Part shown: in pieces, positions 53,313-63,319 of the stretch
Layout: every line of letters starts with the position of its first letter
How positions within the stretch are numbered: the stretch's first letter is position 1
Source: Buchnera aphidicola (Aphis gossypii)
GTDB taxonomy: Bacteria > Pseudomonadota > Gammaproteobacteria > Enterobacterales > Enterobacteriaceae
DNA: 64,000 bases
Direction: 5' to 3'
NCBI RefSeq assembly: GCF_013394915.1
Contig: NZ_CP056771.1
Location: 1-64,000, forward strand
Made by a program: the position numbers and the translations under genes
Notes under the pieces: generated by a model
The model's database searches: none
Seen by the model: the letters and a program-made list of their open reading frames with translations, nothing else
Told to the model about the DNA's origin: nothing

Positions 53313-53657
53313 ATGTTAAATTATTTTTTTAAAAAAAAATCTAGATTATTAAAGCCTATAAATTTCGAATACGTTTTTAAAAAAAATTGCGTTCAAAAAA
53401 ATTTTGAACTAACTATTTTAGGACGACCAAATTTATTAGGATATCCTAGATTAGGTATTAATATACCTAGAAAAAATATAAAATATGCATATAAGCGCAA
53501 TATAATTAAAAGATTAATTCGAGAAACTTTTCGTTTATTACAACATAAATTAACTTCTATGGATTTTGTAGTAATAGCCCAAAAGAATGTTATTTTTCTA
53601 AAAAATAAGAATGTTATTAACATATTGGAGAATTTATGGTTAAAATATCGTCAATAA
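53313..53657 (+). CDS. rnpA: Ribonuclease P protein component
   Basis: Protein cofactor of RNase P, which trims 5' ends of tRNA precursors. 114 residues (E. coli 119). The RNR signature is in YKRNIIKRLIRETFRL, and LGINIPRKNIKYAYKRN precedes it. The N-terminus is Lys/Phe-rich (MLNYFFKKKSRLLKP). It is 13 bases after rpmH and overlaps yidD by 22 bases. Confidence 0.95.
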   Translation: MLNYFFKKKSRLLKPINFEYVFKKNCVQKNFELTILGRPNLLGYPRLGINIPRKNIKYAYKRNIIKRLIRETFRLLQHKLTSMDFVVIAQKNVIFLKNKNVINILENLWLKYRQ

Positions 53658-53893
53658 TTGTACGATTTTTAAGTTTCTTTATTTTGACTTATCAGTATTG
53701 TATCAGTCCTTTTATGCAATCACGTTGTCGTTTTTATCCAACTTGCTCAACGTATATGTTATTATCTTTACGTAAATTTGGTTTTATTAAAGGTGTGATA
53801 TTAACAATTTTTCGTTTATTTAAGTGTCATCCATTGCATTCGAATGAATGCAATTCTATATCTTTAAATGCAAAAGATAAAAGCGAATATTAA
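53636..53893 (+). CDS. yidD: Membrane protein insertion efficiency factor YidD
   Basis: Small membrane-associated protein that aids the YidC/Sec insertion route. 85 residues as in E. coli. Core motif: YQYCISPFMQSRCRFYPTCS, YMLLSLRKFGFIKG, and FRLFKCHPLH, including the three conserved cysteines. The ATG lies inside the end of rnpA in another frame, with GGAG upstream; yidC follows 2 bases later. The overlap order is conserved in many bacteria. Confidence 0.95.
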   Translation: MVKISSIIVRFLSFFILTYQYCISPFMQSRCRFYPTCSTYMLLSLRKFGFIKGVILTIFRLFKCHPLHSNECNSISLNAKDKSEY

Positions 53894-53895
53894 TT

Positions 53896-55494
53896 ATGGA
53901 AGTACAGCGTAATTTTTTTATTTTTGTTTTTTTGTTTGTCTCTTTTTTATTGTGGCAAAAATGGCAAAACCAATCATTTTCAAACGATTATAATAATGAA
54001 AAAAGCAGTATAAATATTAATTTTAAAAAAAAAGATTATCTTAATCACATTGTAATTAAAAACGATGTCATCCGTTTAGTGATAAATATGCATGGAGGCG
54101 ATATAGAAGAAGCTAGCTTATTAACTTATAAAGATAAATTAAATTCTCCTAAACCACTTAAATTGTTAGAAACAAGATCAGATTTTATTTATCAAGCACA
54201 AAGTGGATTGATCGGAAGAGATGGTCCTGATAATGCAGAGAATTATAGCAGACCACTCTATCATGCAAAAAATAATTTTTTTGAATTGAAAAAAAATCAA
54301 AAAGAATTACGTGTTCCAATAATTTTTACTAATAAAAATAATGTTATTTATACTAAAACTTTTATTCTTAAACCAGACAAATATGATATAAAGATAGAAT
54401 ATAACATACATAATTTTAGCAAAAATAGTTTACAACTTCGCATGTTTAATCAGTTAAAACAAACCATCAAACTTCCTAAAGAACGCGATATTTATAGTGG
54501 AAATTTTGCTTTACAGACATTTCGAGGAGCCGCATATTCAAGTACTGATACAAAATATGAAAAATATAAGTTTGATGATATTTCTAATAATCAACAATTA
54601 CATATTTTCACTAAAAGTGGTTGGATTGCAATGTTGCAACAATATTTTTCTGTAGCGTGGATACTTGAAGAAGATGTAAATTTGAATACTATTTACACCT
54701 CTTATATTGATCATAATATTGCCGCTATCGGATATAAATCTTCTTTTTTTAATATTCCCTCTGGTTCAGAGTCTATTATAACATCAAAAATTTGGATAGG
54801 TCCTGCTTTACAAAAAGATATGGCATTGGTAGCTGCAAATTTAGATTTAACAGTAGATTATGGATGGCTTTGGTTTTTATCACAACCGTTGTTTAAGTTG
54901 TTAAGTATGTTACATAGTATTATAGGAAATTGGGGTTTTTCTATTGTTTTAATTACATTTATTATGAAAGCTATAACTTATCCTTTAACAAAAGCACAAT
55001 ACATTTCTATGGCTAAAATGCGAAAATTACAACCTAAAATTAATGAAATAAAAAATAATTTTAGTAAAAATAAACAGCGTATGAGTCAAGAAATAATGAA
55101 TTTATATAAAAAAGAGAAGATTAATCCATTAGGAGGTTGTTTGCCTGTTTTTATACAAATGCCTATTTTTTTATCTCTTTATTATATGTTAATTGGATCT
55201 GTCGAATTGCGTCATGCTCCTTTTTTGCTATGGATTAAAGATCTATCTGATCAGGATCCTTATTATGTTTTACCTGTTATTATGGGTATTACAATGTTTT
55301 TTATTCAAAAAACATCATCTAGTCATTCTTCGGATCCATTGCAACAAAAAATAGCACATTTTATGCCTGTTGTTTTTACTGTATTTTTTTTATGGTTTCC
55401 CGCTGGATTAGTTTTATACTATATAGTGAGCAATTTAGTCACTATTATACAACAAAAAATTATTTTATTTAATTTTGAAAAAAGAAATAATTAA
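53896..55494 (+). CDS. yidC: Membrane protein insertase YidC
   Basis: Inserts and folds inner-membrane proteins, alone or with SecYEG; ATP synthase subunits a and c are known clients, encoded at 41176-42276. 532 residues (E. coli 548). An N-terminal anchor (FFIFVFLFVSFLLW) is followed by the large periplasmic domain to about residue 320, then the conserved core: LHSIIGNWGFSIVLITFIMK, the hydrophilic-groove region ITYPLTKAQYISMAKMRKLQ, the coiled coil with LYKKEKINPLGGCLPVFIQ, and LWFPAGLVLYYIVSNLVTII. Confidence 0.97.
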   Translation: MEVQRNFFIFVFLFVSFLLWQKWQNQSFSNDYNNEKSSININFKKKDYLNHIVIKNDVIRLVINMHGGDIEEASLLTYKDKLNSPKPLKLLETRSDFIYQAQSGLIGRDGPDNAENYSRPLYHAKNNFFELKKNQKELRVPIIFTNKNNVIYTKTFILKPDKYDIKIEYNIHNFSKNSLQLRMFNQLKQTIKLPKERDIYSGNFALQTFRGAAYSSTDTKYEKYKFDDISNNQQLHIFTKSGWIAMLQQYFSVAWILEEDVNLNTIYTSYIDHNIAAIGYKSSFFNIPSGSESIITSKIWIGPALQKDMALVAANLDLTVDYGWLWFLSQPLFKLLSMLHSIIGNWGFSIVLITFIMKAITYPLTKAQYISMAKMRKLQPKINEIKNNFSKNKQRMSQEIMNLYKKEKINPLGGCLPVFIQMPIFLSLYYMLIGSVELRHAPFLLWIKDLSDQDPYYVLPVIMGITMFFIQKTSSSHSSDPLQQKIAHFMPVVFTVFFLWFPAGLVLYYIVSNLVTIIQQKIILFNFEKRNN

Positions 55495-55550
55495 AGTAAG
55501 AATTTTGATTTTAATTTAAAAAAAATTTATTTTAAATAAGAAAGTATTTT

Positions 55551-56918
55551 ATGATACGAAATGATACTATTGTTGCTCCAGTTACTTACCCAGGTAAAAG
55601 CTCTGTTGGAATATTACGTGTTTCTGGAATAAATGCAAAAGAAGTTGCGATAAAAATTCTAGGTAAAATACCTAAACCAAGATTTGCAACGTACACAAAA
55701 TTTTTAAATAAAAATAATAAAGTTTTAGATCAAGGAATATCTTTATGGTTTCCTGCTCCTTTCTCGTTTACAGGCGAAGACGTATTAGAATTGCAAGGAC
55801 ATGGCAGTCCGTTGCTAATGGACTTATTGATAAAAAGAATTTTATCTATTAAGCATACAAGATTAGCTAAACCAGGTGAATTTTGTGAGCGTGCTTTTTT
55901 AAATGGTAAAATTGATTTAGTTCAAGCTGAGGCTATAGATGATTTAATTAATTCTGAAACTGAATCTATGGCAAAAGGTGCATTAAGTTCTTTAGAGGGA
56001 AGTTTTTCATATTACATAACTAATCTAGTTGAAAGATTAAATAAATTTCGTATTAATATCGAGTCTAGTATAGATTTTTCAGAAGAAGAAATTGATTTTA
56101 ATTTTGATGATATTATTCTTCAACATTTAAAAGAATTAGATAATCAATTTTTACAAATAAAAAAAGTGATTATAAACAAAAGCGTGATAAGAGAAGCGAA
56201 AAAAATTATAATTTTTGGGCCTCCTAATGCTGGAAAATCTAGTTTATTAAATGTTTTATCTTCGCGTAATCGAGCAATAGTCACGAATATTCCTGGTACA
56301 ACACGCGACCTTCTTTATGAGCATGTAAATATTAATGGTTTTTTATGTGAAATAATTGATACAGCAGGTTTACATAATACTAAAAATGAAGTTGAAAAAA
56401 TTGGTATTAATCGAGCCTGGGATACACTTAAAACATGTGATCATGTTTTATTTGTAATAGATAAGACAATAGATATTGAAATACAAAAGAAAATATCGCA
56501 TGATTTTATTAAAAAAATTAATTCATATAATTGTTGCATACAAACAACTTTCGTTTTAAATAAAAATGATTTATTAAAAGATGAATTTGATATAAAAAAA
56601 ATAGGAGATTATTACTTCATTAGTATTTCTGCTATTACAGGTCAAGGATTAGATATATTAAAGAAACATCTTGTAAAAGTAGAAAAAAATAAAGAAAAAG
56701 AAGGTTTATTTGTTGCTAGAAGACGTCATTTACATCAAATTGAATTATCTTATGTTGAGTTTCTAAAAGCAAAAAAAACATGGTTAAATTATAAAAATAT
56801 TGAGTTATTAGCTGAATCATTGCGCTTAATAAATCAATTATTAGGAGAAATAACAGGTTCTTTTAGTTCGAATGATTTATTAAGTCGTATTTTTTCTACT
56901 TTTTGCATAGGAAAATAA
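55551..56918 (+). CDS. mnmE: tRNA modification GTPase MnmE
   Basis: GTPase and folate-binding partner of MnmG for cmnm5U34 formation. 455 residues (E. coli 454). N-terminal folate domain: [60 protein letters not shown] domain near residue 225: [46 protein letters not shown]. It ends in the catalytic CIGK motif. It closes the rpmH string; tRNA-Phe follows on the opposite strand. Confidence 0.98.
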   Translation: MIRNDTIVAPVTYPGKSSVGILRVSGINAKEVAIKILGKIPKPRFATYTKFLNKNNKVLDQGISLWFPAPFSFTGEDVLELQGHGSPLLMDLLIKRILSIKHTRLAKPGEFCERAFLNGKIDLVQAEAIDDLINSETESMAKGALSSLEGSFSYYITNLVERLNKFRINIESSIDFSEEEIDFNFDDIILQHLKELDNQFLQIKKVIINKSVIREAKKIIIFGPPNAGKSSLLNVLSSRNRAIVTNIPGTTRDLLYEHVNINGFLCEIIDTAGLHNTKNEVEKIGINRAWDTLKTCDHVLFVIDKTIDIEIQKKISHDFIKKINSYNCCIQTTFVLNKNDLLKDEFDIKKIGDYYFISISAITGQGLDILKKHLVKVEKNKEKEGLFVARRRHLHQIELSYVEFLKAKKTWLNYKNIELLAESLRLINQLLGEITGSFSSNDLLSRIFSTFCIGK

Positions 56919-56935
56919 ATTGTTAGAAAAATTTA

Positions 56936-57008
56936 TGCCCGGAGGCGGAATTGAACCGCCGACACGGGGATTTTCAGTCCCCTGCTCTACCGACTGAGCT
57001 ATCCGGGC
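56936..57008 (-). tRNA. pheV: tRNA-Phe (anticodon GAA)
   Basis: Cloverleaf of 73 bases: acceptor GCCCGGA pairs with TCCGGGC, anticodon stem GGGGA/TCCCC around CTGAAAA, T-loop TTCAATT. No CCA is encoded. It is on the minus strand, convergent with mnmE, with a strong promoter almost touching its 5' end. The symbol is by E. coli analogy. Confidence 0.96.
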
Positions 57009-57017
57009 ATTTTTTAC

Positions 57018-57047
57018 ATTAAATCATCAAAGGTAAAACTTTGTCAA
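57018..57047 (-). promoter_or_regulatory. Sigma-70 promoter of tRNA-Phe
   Basis: On the minus strand the perfect -35 hexamer TTGACA (57047-57042) stands 18 bases from TTTAAT (57023-57018), five of six to the -10 consensus. Transcription would start only a few bases before the tRNA, leaving a very short 5' leader for RNase P. Confidence 0.6.
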
Positions 57048-57136
57048 TACTTTTTTTGTCTAAATTAAATTACATACTATATTAAGAACTGATTTAAACA
57101 ATATTTAAAAAAAACTCATTAAAAATAATTTTTACC

Positions 57137-57165
57137 CTTGAAACTTTTCATAAGCATCCCTATAT
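57137..57165 (+). promoter_or_regulatory. Sigma-32-type heat-shock promoter of groESL
   Basis: CTTGAAA at 57137-57143 is a perfect -35 element for sigma-32. CCCTATAT at 57158-57165 is close to CCCATNTA, and the spacer is 14 bases. A start near 57172 gives an 80-base leader before groES. The G/C-rich block CATCCC stands out from the local A/T. The rpoH gene for the factor is at the right end of the window. Confidence 0.8.
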
Positions 57166-57252
57166 TTAATATTAAAGATAAAATATTAAAAAATATAAAT
57201 CTAAAAATATATTTTAAATAAATAAAAGGATTATTCACAGGAGTATTGTTAT

Positions 57253-57543
57253 ATGAAAATTCGTCCGTTGCATGATCGTGTACTTGTAAAACGTCAAGAA
57301 GCAGAATCAAAATCTGCCGGTGGTATTGTTCTTACAGGATCTGCTGCCAGCAAGTCAAACCGAGGCACAGTTACAGCAGTTGGTAATGGTCGTATTCTGG
57401 ATAATGGAAATATTAAACCATTAGATGTGAAAGTTGGAGATATTGTAATTTTTAACGAAGGTTATGGTGCAAAAACAGAAAAAATTGATAACGAAGAATT
57501 ATTAATTTTAACTGAAAGTGACATTTTAGCGATTGTTGAATAG
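57253..57543 (+). CDS. groES: Co-chaperonin GroES
   Basis: Seven-subunit lid of the GroEL cage. 96 residues (E. coli 97). Features: [20 protein letters not shown], the mobile loop [20 protein letters not shown] with the IVL contact, [36 protein letters not shown] lies upstream of the ATG. groEL follows 58 bases downstream under the same heat-shock promoter. Confidence 0.99.
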   Translation: MKIRPLHDRVLVKRQEAESKSAGGIVLTGSAASKSNRGTVTAVGNGRILDNGNIKPLDVKVGDIVIFNEGYGAKTEKIDNEELLILTESDILAIVE

Positions 57544-57589
57544 TAAAATATGCTAACTATGCTTATATATCTATAAAAAATATATTTAA

Positions 57590-59248
<1,659 letters not shown>

Positions 59249-59288
59249 AAATTTTTTAGTTAATCATTGTTCAAATTAATTTAAAGAT

Positions 59289-59321
59289 TTCTTTCCTCAG
59301 ATATATTTTCTGAGGAAAGAA
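59289..59321 (+). terminator. Terminator hairpin of groESL
   Basis: A 13-base perfect stem (TTCTTTCCTCAGA at 59289-59301 and its complement at 59309-59321) with a 7-base loop lies 40 bases after the groEL stop. The following TTGATTTT is a modest T tract. It should end the groESL mRNA or protect its 3' end. Confidence 0.75.
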
Positions 59322-59526
59322 TTGATTTTAAATAAAAATAAAAGTTTCATAGCTAAAATTGTAAGAGTTATATTTTAAGATATAAATAACTTTTTAAAAT
59401 AATTTAATTTTTTTATTTTATTAATTATAAAAACTTATTTTAAATTTTTTTAGTTAATGCATAATAAATATATATTGAAATTTTGTTTTTATAAGAAAGA
59501 TTAATATCTTTCGTTATAGAGGTTTC

Positions 59527-60093
59527 ATGAGAGTATATCAAAGCAATAATTTTCGTGTTGGTTGCAAAATTATTTTTGAAAATCAACCTTGTTTAATAGA
59601 ATCCAGTGAATTTGTTAAACCTGGAAAAGGCCAAGCTTTTGTTCGTGTTAAATTAAGAAAATTGTTAACAAATCAACTGATAGAAAAAACATTTAAATCA
59701 ACAGATTCATTAGAAGTAGCTGATGTTTCAGAATATAAATTATCTTATTTATATAATGATGGTAATTTTTGGTATTTTATTAATAATGACACTTTCGAAG
59801 ATTTATCAGTGGAAAAACAAATTATCGGTTTAAATTCAAAATGGTTATTAGAGCAAGATACGTGCATTATTACTTTTTGGAATAACCAACCCATTTCTAT
59901 TACACCTAATATTTTTGTAGAGTTAAAAGTAGTAGATACAGAAGCAACTTTAAAAAGTGATACTATAAGTACAAATACTAAATTAGCTAAATTAAGTACA
60001 GGAGCAGTTGTAAAAGTTCCATCATTTATACAAATTGGATCTTTAATTAAAATTGATACACGTTCGGGTGAGTATGTAGCTAGAGTTAAATAA
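59527..60093 (+). CDS. efp: Translation elongation factor P
   Basis: Binds between the P and E sites and rescues ribosomes stalled at polyproline. 188 residues, as in E. coli. The modified lysine K34 is kept in [20 protein letters not shown], and the C-terminal OB domain ends [10 protein letters not shown]. The modifying enzyme gene epmA (14209-15185) is frameshifted. epmB, which in E. coli lies between groEL and efp, is absent from the 278-base spacer. A small hairpin (GAAAGAT/ATCTTTC at 59495-59512) precedes the AGAGG ribosome site. Confidence 0.98.
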   Translation: MRVYQSNNFRVGCKIIFENQPCLIESSEFVKPGKGQAFVRVKLRKLLTNQLIEKTFKSTDSLEVADVSEYKLSYLYNDGNFWYFINNDTFEDLSVEKQIIGLNSKWLLEQDTCIITFWNNQPISITPNIFVELKVVDTEATLKSDTISTNTKLAKLSTGAVVKVPSFIQIGSLIKIDTRSGEYVARVK

Positions 60094-60114
60094 AAACCTC
60101 AAATCAAACATTTA

Positions 60115-60855
60115 TTAGTATTCATCGCCTTTGACATATTGTCTATAGCTTTCCCATTCAAAAGTTAACCATAAACTATTACCTAATCTCATTCTATCAA
60201 TTACTCTTTCTCCTAATAAGTTTTTCATTCCTTTATGATCTAAGTTTGATAGCATACCAGTAGATCGTTTTGAAGATGATCTTCTATCAACGATTTGGTT
60301 GATAATTACTTTTTCATATCTTGACTCAGTTTGCATTCCAATTTCATCAATCATTAATAAATCAACACTACTTAGATTATGTAATAAATTTTCTTCAGTG
60401 ATATTGCTAGATCCGCTAAATGTACCTTTCATATTGGACATTAAATCGGCTACCGTTACTATTAAAATACTTTTTCCATGTAAAATTAAATAGTTTCCTA
60501 TAGCTGATGCTAAATGATTTTTACCAGTTCCAGGTCGACCTGAGAAAATAAAACTTGCAATATTTTCATTAAACTCTTCAGCGTAACGTTTTGCTGCTTT
60601 AAGTACTTTTCTTTGCCCTTCATGTTCAATTTTATAATTTTCAAATGAACAATTCATATATAATTCACGAATTCCAGATCTTCCTAACACTCTTTGCATT
60701 TTCATTGCTTTATTTTGACGTAATATTGATTCAGAAGATATTCTTCCTTGTTCTTGATTCCAAGCTAGTAAATCTTGATCATTTTCAAATTTAGGTTTTA
60801 TATTGTTAGGCATAATGCGTTGAAGACGTTTAAAAAATTCAGTATAAAATGTCAT
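60115..60855 (-). CDS. dnaC: Helicase loader DnaC
   Basis: AAA+ ATPase that loads DnaB helicase at the origin. 246 residues (E. coli 245). Walker A is FSGRPGTGKNHLASAIGN near residue 105, Walker B is VDLLMIDEIGMQTES, and the box VIINQIVDRRSSSKR and LLGERVIDRMRLGNSLWL follow. The N-terminal DnaB-binding part FFKRLQRIMPNNIKPKFEND is clear. Its ATG overlaps the dnaT stop by one base. It converges on efp. Confidence 0.98.
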   Translation of the reverse strand: MTFYTEFFKRLQRIMPNNIKPKFENDQDLLAWNQEQGRISSESILRQNKAMKMQRVLGRSGIRELYMNCSFENYKIEHEGQRKVLKAAKRYAEEFNENIASFIFSGRPGTGKNHLASAIGNYLILHGKSILIVTVADLMSNMKGTFSGSSNITEENLLHNLSSVDLLMIDEIGMQTESRYEKVIINQIVDRRSSSKRSTGMLSNLDHKGMKNLLGERVIDRMRLGNSLWLTFEWESYRQYVKGDEY

Positions 60856-61364
60856 TAGTTCCCTCTAAATCCATCAGGTGTTTTTTTATCAGGTACTGGT
60901 ATATAAGTAATATCTTTTTGTTTTTTAAGCAAATTAAAAGAACGCACTTTCTGTAGACTTCTTGCTAATTTTTGCTCCCATTGTACGTGATAAAAAAAAC
61001 AACCTTCAGCTTCCCAATAAGAAATAAAAGCATTAAGTTCGTGACTTGATACTTCTTTATCTAATATTATACCCCATAACGCTGCTTTTCGAAGAAAGTC
61101 TTTATCAGGAGTCCATTTTGAATGCATAGAAAATTTTTGTTTTATTTTTTTTTCTTTTGATATATCTTCTTGTTCAAAATTGTATTCAAGATCAAATATT
61201 TTTTTTAATACTGTTGGAGTTACAACATAAAAAAGAATTTTTTTATTTTTTGATATAGATAGAACTCCATTTTTAGCTTCATTTATCATATTAATAGGAT
61301 TTTTACAAAATAAATCTAGATTTATATTTTTAGATACTAAAATTTTCATAAATTTTGATTCCAT
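60855..61364 (-). CDS. dnaT: Primosomal protein DnaT
   Basis: Replication-restart protein that helps PriA/PriB pass DnaB-DnaC to DNA. 169 residues (E. coli 179). The C-terminal half is well matched: KWTPDKDFLRKAALWGIIL, FISYWEAEGCFFYHVQWEQ, KLARSLQ, TPDGFRGN. The N-terminal half is diverged. A second ATG at 61349 (MKILVSKNI) with GGA upstream may be the true start. It is coupled to dnaC as in E. coli. Confidence 0.94.
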   Translation of the reverse strand: MESKFMKILVSKNINLDLFCKNPINMINEAKNGVLSISKNKKILFYVVTPTVLKKIFDLEYNFEQEDISKEKKIKQKFSMHSKWTPDKDFLRKAALWGIILDKEVSSHELNAFISYWEAEGCFFYHVQWEQKLARSLQKVRSFNLLKKQKDITYIPVPDKKTPDGFRGN

Positions 61365-61381
61365 TTAATTTGTTAATGCTT

Positions 61382-61963
61382 TTAAATTTTAATCTTTTCG
61401 TAAATATAAAGATAGAATGCAATATTATTGGTTGTTTTTTTTTTATATAAAGTAAAATTATGTGGTATGATTAAAGATTGATTTTTTTTAGTTTCTATAT
61501 AAATTATTGACTTATTTTTTATCCATTTTCTTTTCTCTAGTAAAATTATAGTATTTTCTATTAATTTTGTATTATATGGTGGATCTATAAATATTATATC
61601 ATATGGTTTCTTCGTTTTTTTTAACCACTCCAAGGTGTTCGTATGTATGATTTCTATGTTAGATACATTTAATTCTTTTGAGTTTTTTATCAATGAAAAT
61701 ACGATTTTTTTTTCTATTTCTAGTAAAGTAACAAATTCAGCATGTCGAGATATAGCTTCTAATCCTAATGCCCCACTTCCTGCGAAACAATCTAGACAAC
61801 GAGAATTTTTAATATCTTTAGCAAGCCAATCAAATAGTATTTCTCTAATTCGATTAGTTGTTGGACGTATATTTAAATTATTTTTAAAAGATATTTTCTT
61901 TCCCTTAAGCTTGCCTGAAATAATATAAACTCTTCCATTTTTTCTTAAAAAAGAATTATACAT
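61382..61963 (-). CDS. rsmD: 16S rRNA (guanine966-N2)-methyltransferase RsmD
   Basis: Methylates G966 of 16S rRNA. 193 residues (E. coli 198). Features: VYIISGKLKGKKISFKNN, LNIRPTTNRIREILFDWL, SAM motif LDCFAGSGALGLEAISRHA, and the catalytic DPPY in YDIIFIDPPYNTKL. The end is Lys/Asn-rich. It is divergent from ftsY, as in E. coli, with a 127-base spacer. Confidence 0.97.
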   Translation of the reverse strand: MYNSFLRKNGRVYIISGKLKGKKISFKNNLNIRPTTNRIREILFDWLAKDIKNSRCLDCFAGSGALGLEAISRHAEFVTLLEIEKKIVFSLIKNSKELNVSNIEIIHTNTLEWLKKTKKPYDIIFIDPPYNTKLIENTIILLEKRKWIKNKSIIYIETKKNQSLIIPHNFTLYKKKTTNNIAFYLYIYEKIKI

Positions 61964-62090
61964 TTTATTAGATGTCTATGTTAGTGATATAATTCATTTT
62001 ATTATTAAATATAATTTAAATAAATATTTAATTTTGCATTTTTATAATATTGAGTAAATAATTTTTACTTTTTAATTAGGAGGTAATTGA

Positions 62091-63155
62091 ATGAATGATA
62101 ATAAAAAAAATAATTTATTCTCTTGGATTAATTCAAAAATCATTAAAAGAAATAAATCTGATTTAAATAAAAATGAAATAAATAAAAAAATTAATACTGT
62201 AGTTATTAAAAAACAAGAATCTAAAAATAATATAAAAATTGATTTTTTTTTTAAATTAAAAGAAAGTTTAAAAAAAACTAAAAATTTTTTTAATAATCGT
62301 ATTATTCAGATTTTTAGTTCAAAAAATATAGATCAATCTTTATTTGAAGAATTAGAAGATACTATGATTTTATCTGATATTGGTATCAATACTACTGAAA
62401 AAATTATTAAAGGATTAATTAATGACACTAATCGTCGGAAATTAAAAAATCCAAAATCAGTATATTTTATTTTGAAAGAAAGAATGCACTTAATCTTAAA
62501 GAAAGTAGAAATACCTCTTTTAATTTCGAATAAAACGCCATTTGTTATATTAGTAGTTGGTGTAAATGGAACCGGGAAAACTACAACTGCTTTAAAATTA
62601 GCAAAAAAATATAAATTAGATGGAAAATCTGTAATGTTAGCGGCAGCTGATACATTTCGTGCTGCTGCGATAGATCAATTAAAAACATTAGGAAAAACAC
62701 ATGATATTCCAGTTATAGCTCAAGTTTCAGGGGCGGATCCAGCGGCAGTAGCATTTGATGCATTAAAATCTGCTATTTCTAAGAAAATTGATGTTTTAAT
62801 CATTGATACAGCAGGAAGACTACATAACAAGCAACATTTATTAGAAGAGCTTAAAAAGATAGTTAGAGTTGTTAAGAAACTAAATGTATCTGCTCCACAT
62901 GAAATAGTGCTAGTGATTGATGCTTGTAATGGTCAAAATACAATTAGACAGACTGAAATGTTTAATAAATCACTTAATTTAACTGGGTTAATTATTACTA
63001 AATTAGATGGCACAGCTAAAGGAGGAGTAATTTTTTCTTTATCAGATCAATTTTCTATTCCTATTCGTTATATTGGAACTGGTGAAAAATCAACTGATTT
63101 GATTACTTTCAATAGTAATAATTTTATTAATTCTATTTTTGATGATATAAAGTAA
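62091..63155 (+). CDS. ftsY: Signal recognition particle receptor FtsY
   Basis: GTPase that docks SRP-ribosome complexes at the membrane. 354 residues versus 497 in E. coli. The acidic A domain is missing and replaced by about 60 Lys/Asn-rich residues. N domain: LFEELEDTMILSDIGINTTE. G domain: G1 VVGVNGTGKTTTALKLA (usual GxNGxGKTTT), ADTFRAAAIDQLKTLG, G3 LIIDTAGRLHNK, G4 LIITKLDGTAKGG, closing loop PIRYIGTGE. AGGAGGT before the ATG is a perfect ribosome site. ftsE and ftsX, which follow in E. coli, are missing. Confidence 0.97.
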   Translation: MNDNKKNNLFSWINSKIIKRNKSDLNKNEINKKINTVVIKKQESKNNIKIDFFFKLKESLKKTKNFFNNRIIQIFSSKNIDQSLFEELEDTMILSDIGINTTEKIIKGLINDTNRRKLKNPKSVYFILKERMHLILKKVEIPLLISNKTPFVILVVGVNGTGKTTTALKLAKKYKLDGKSVMLAAADTFRAAAIDQLKTLGKTHDIPVIAQVSGADPAAVAFDALKSAISKKIDVLIIDTAGRLHNKQHLLEELKKIVRVVKKLNVSAPHEIVLVIDACNGQNTIRQTEMFNKSLNLTGLIITKLDGTAKGGVIFSLSDQFSIPIRYIGTGEKSTDLITFNSNNFINSIFDDIK

Positions 63156-63268
63156 TTTTTTGTAAAATTTTAAACATAAAATAGTTTGTATTATTTGTTT
63201 CAATATTAATGTGTGTAATATTTATATAAATTTTTGATTTTAAATTTTAATTAAAGTATGATAAAAAA

Positions 63269-63314
63269 TCCCACATACTTGTAATTTATTTAATGTATTT
63301 CATTCATGCGGGAG
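63269..63314 (+). promoter_or_regulatory. Possible hairpin covering the rpoH ribosome site
   Basis: TCCCACAT at 63269-63276 can pair with ATGCGGGA at 63306-63313 (one mismatch, 29-base loop), which holds the GGGAG ribosome site of rpoH. E. coli rpoH mRNA is a known thermosensor, but its pairing involves coding sequence. The G/C-rich arms stand out here. Only a hypothesis. Confidence 0.3.
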
Positions 63315-63319
63315 TTAAC

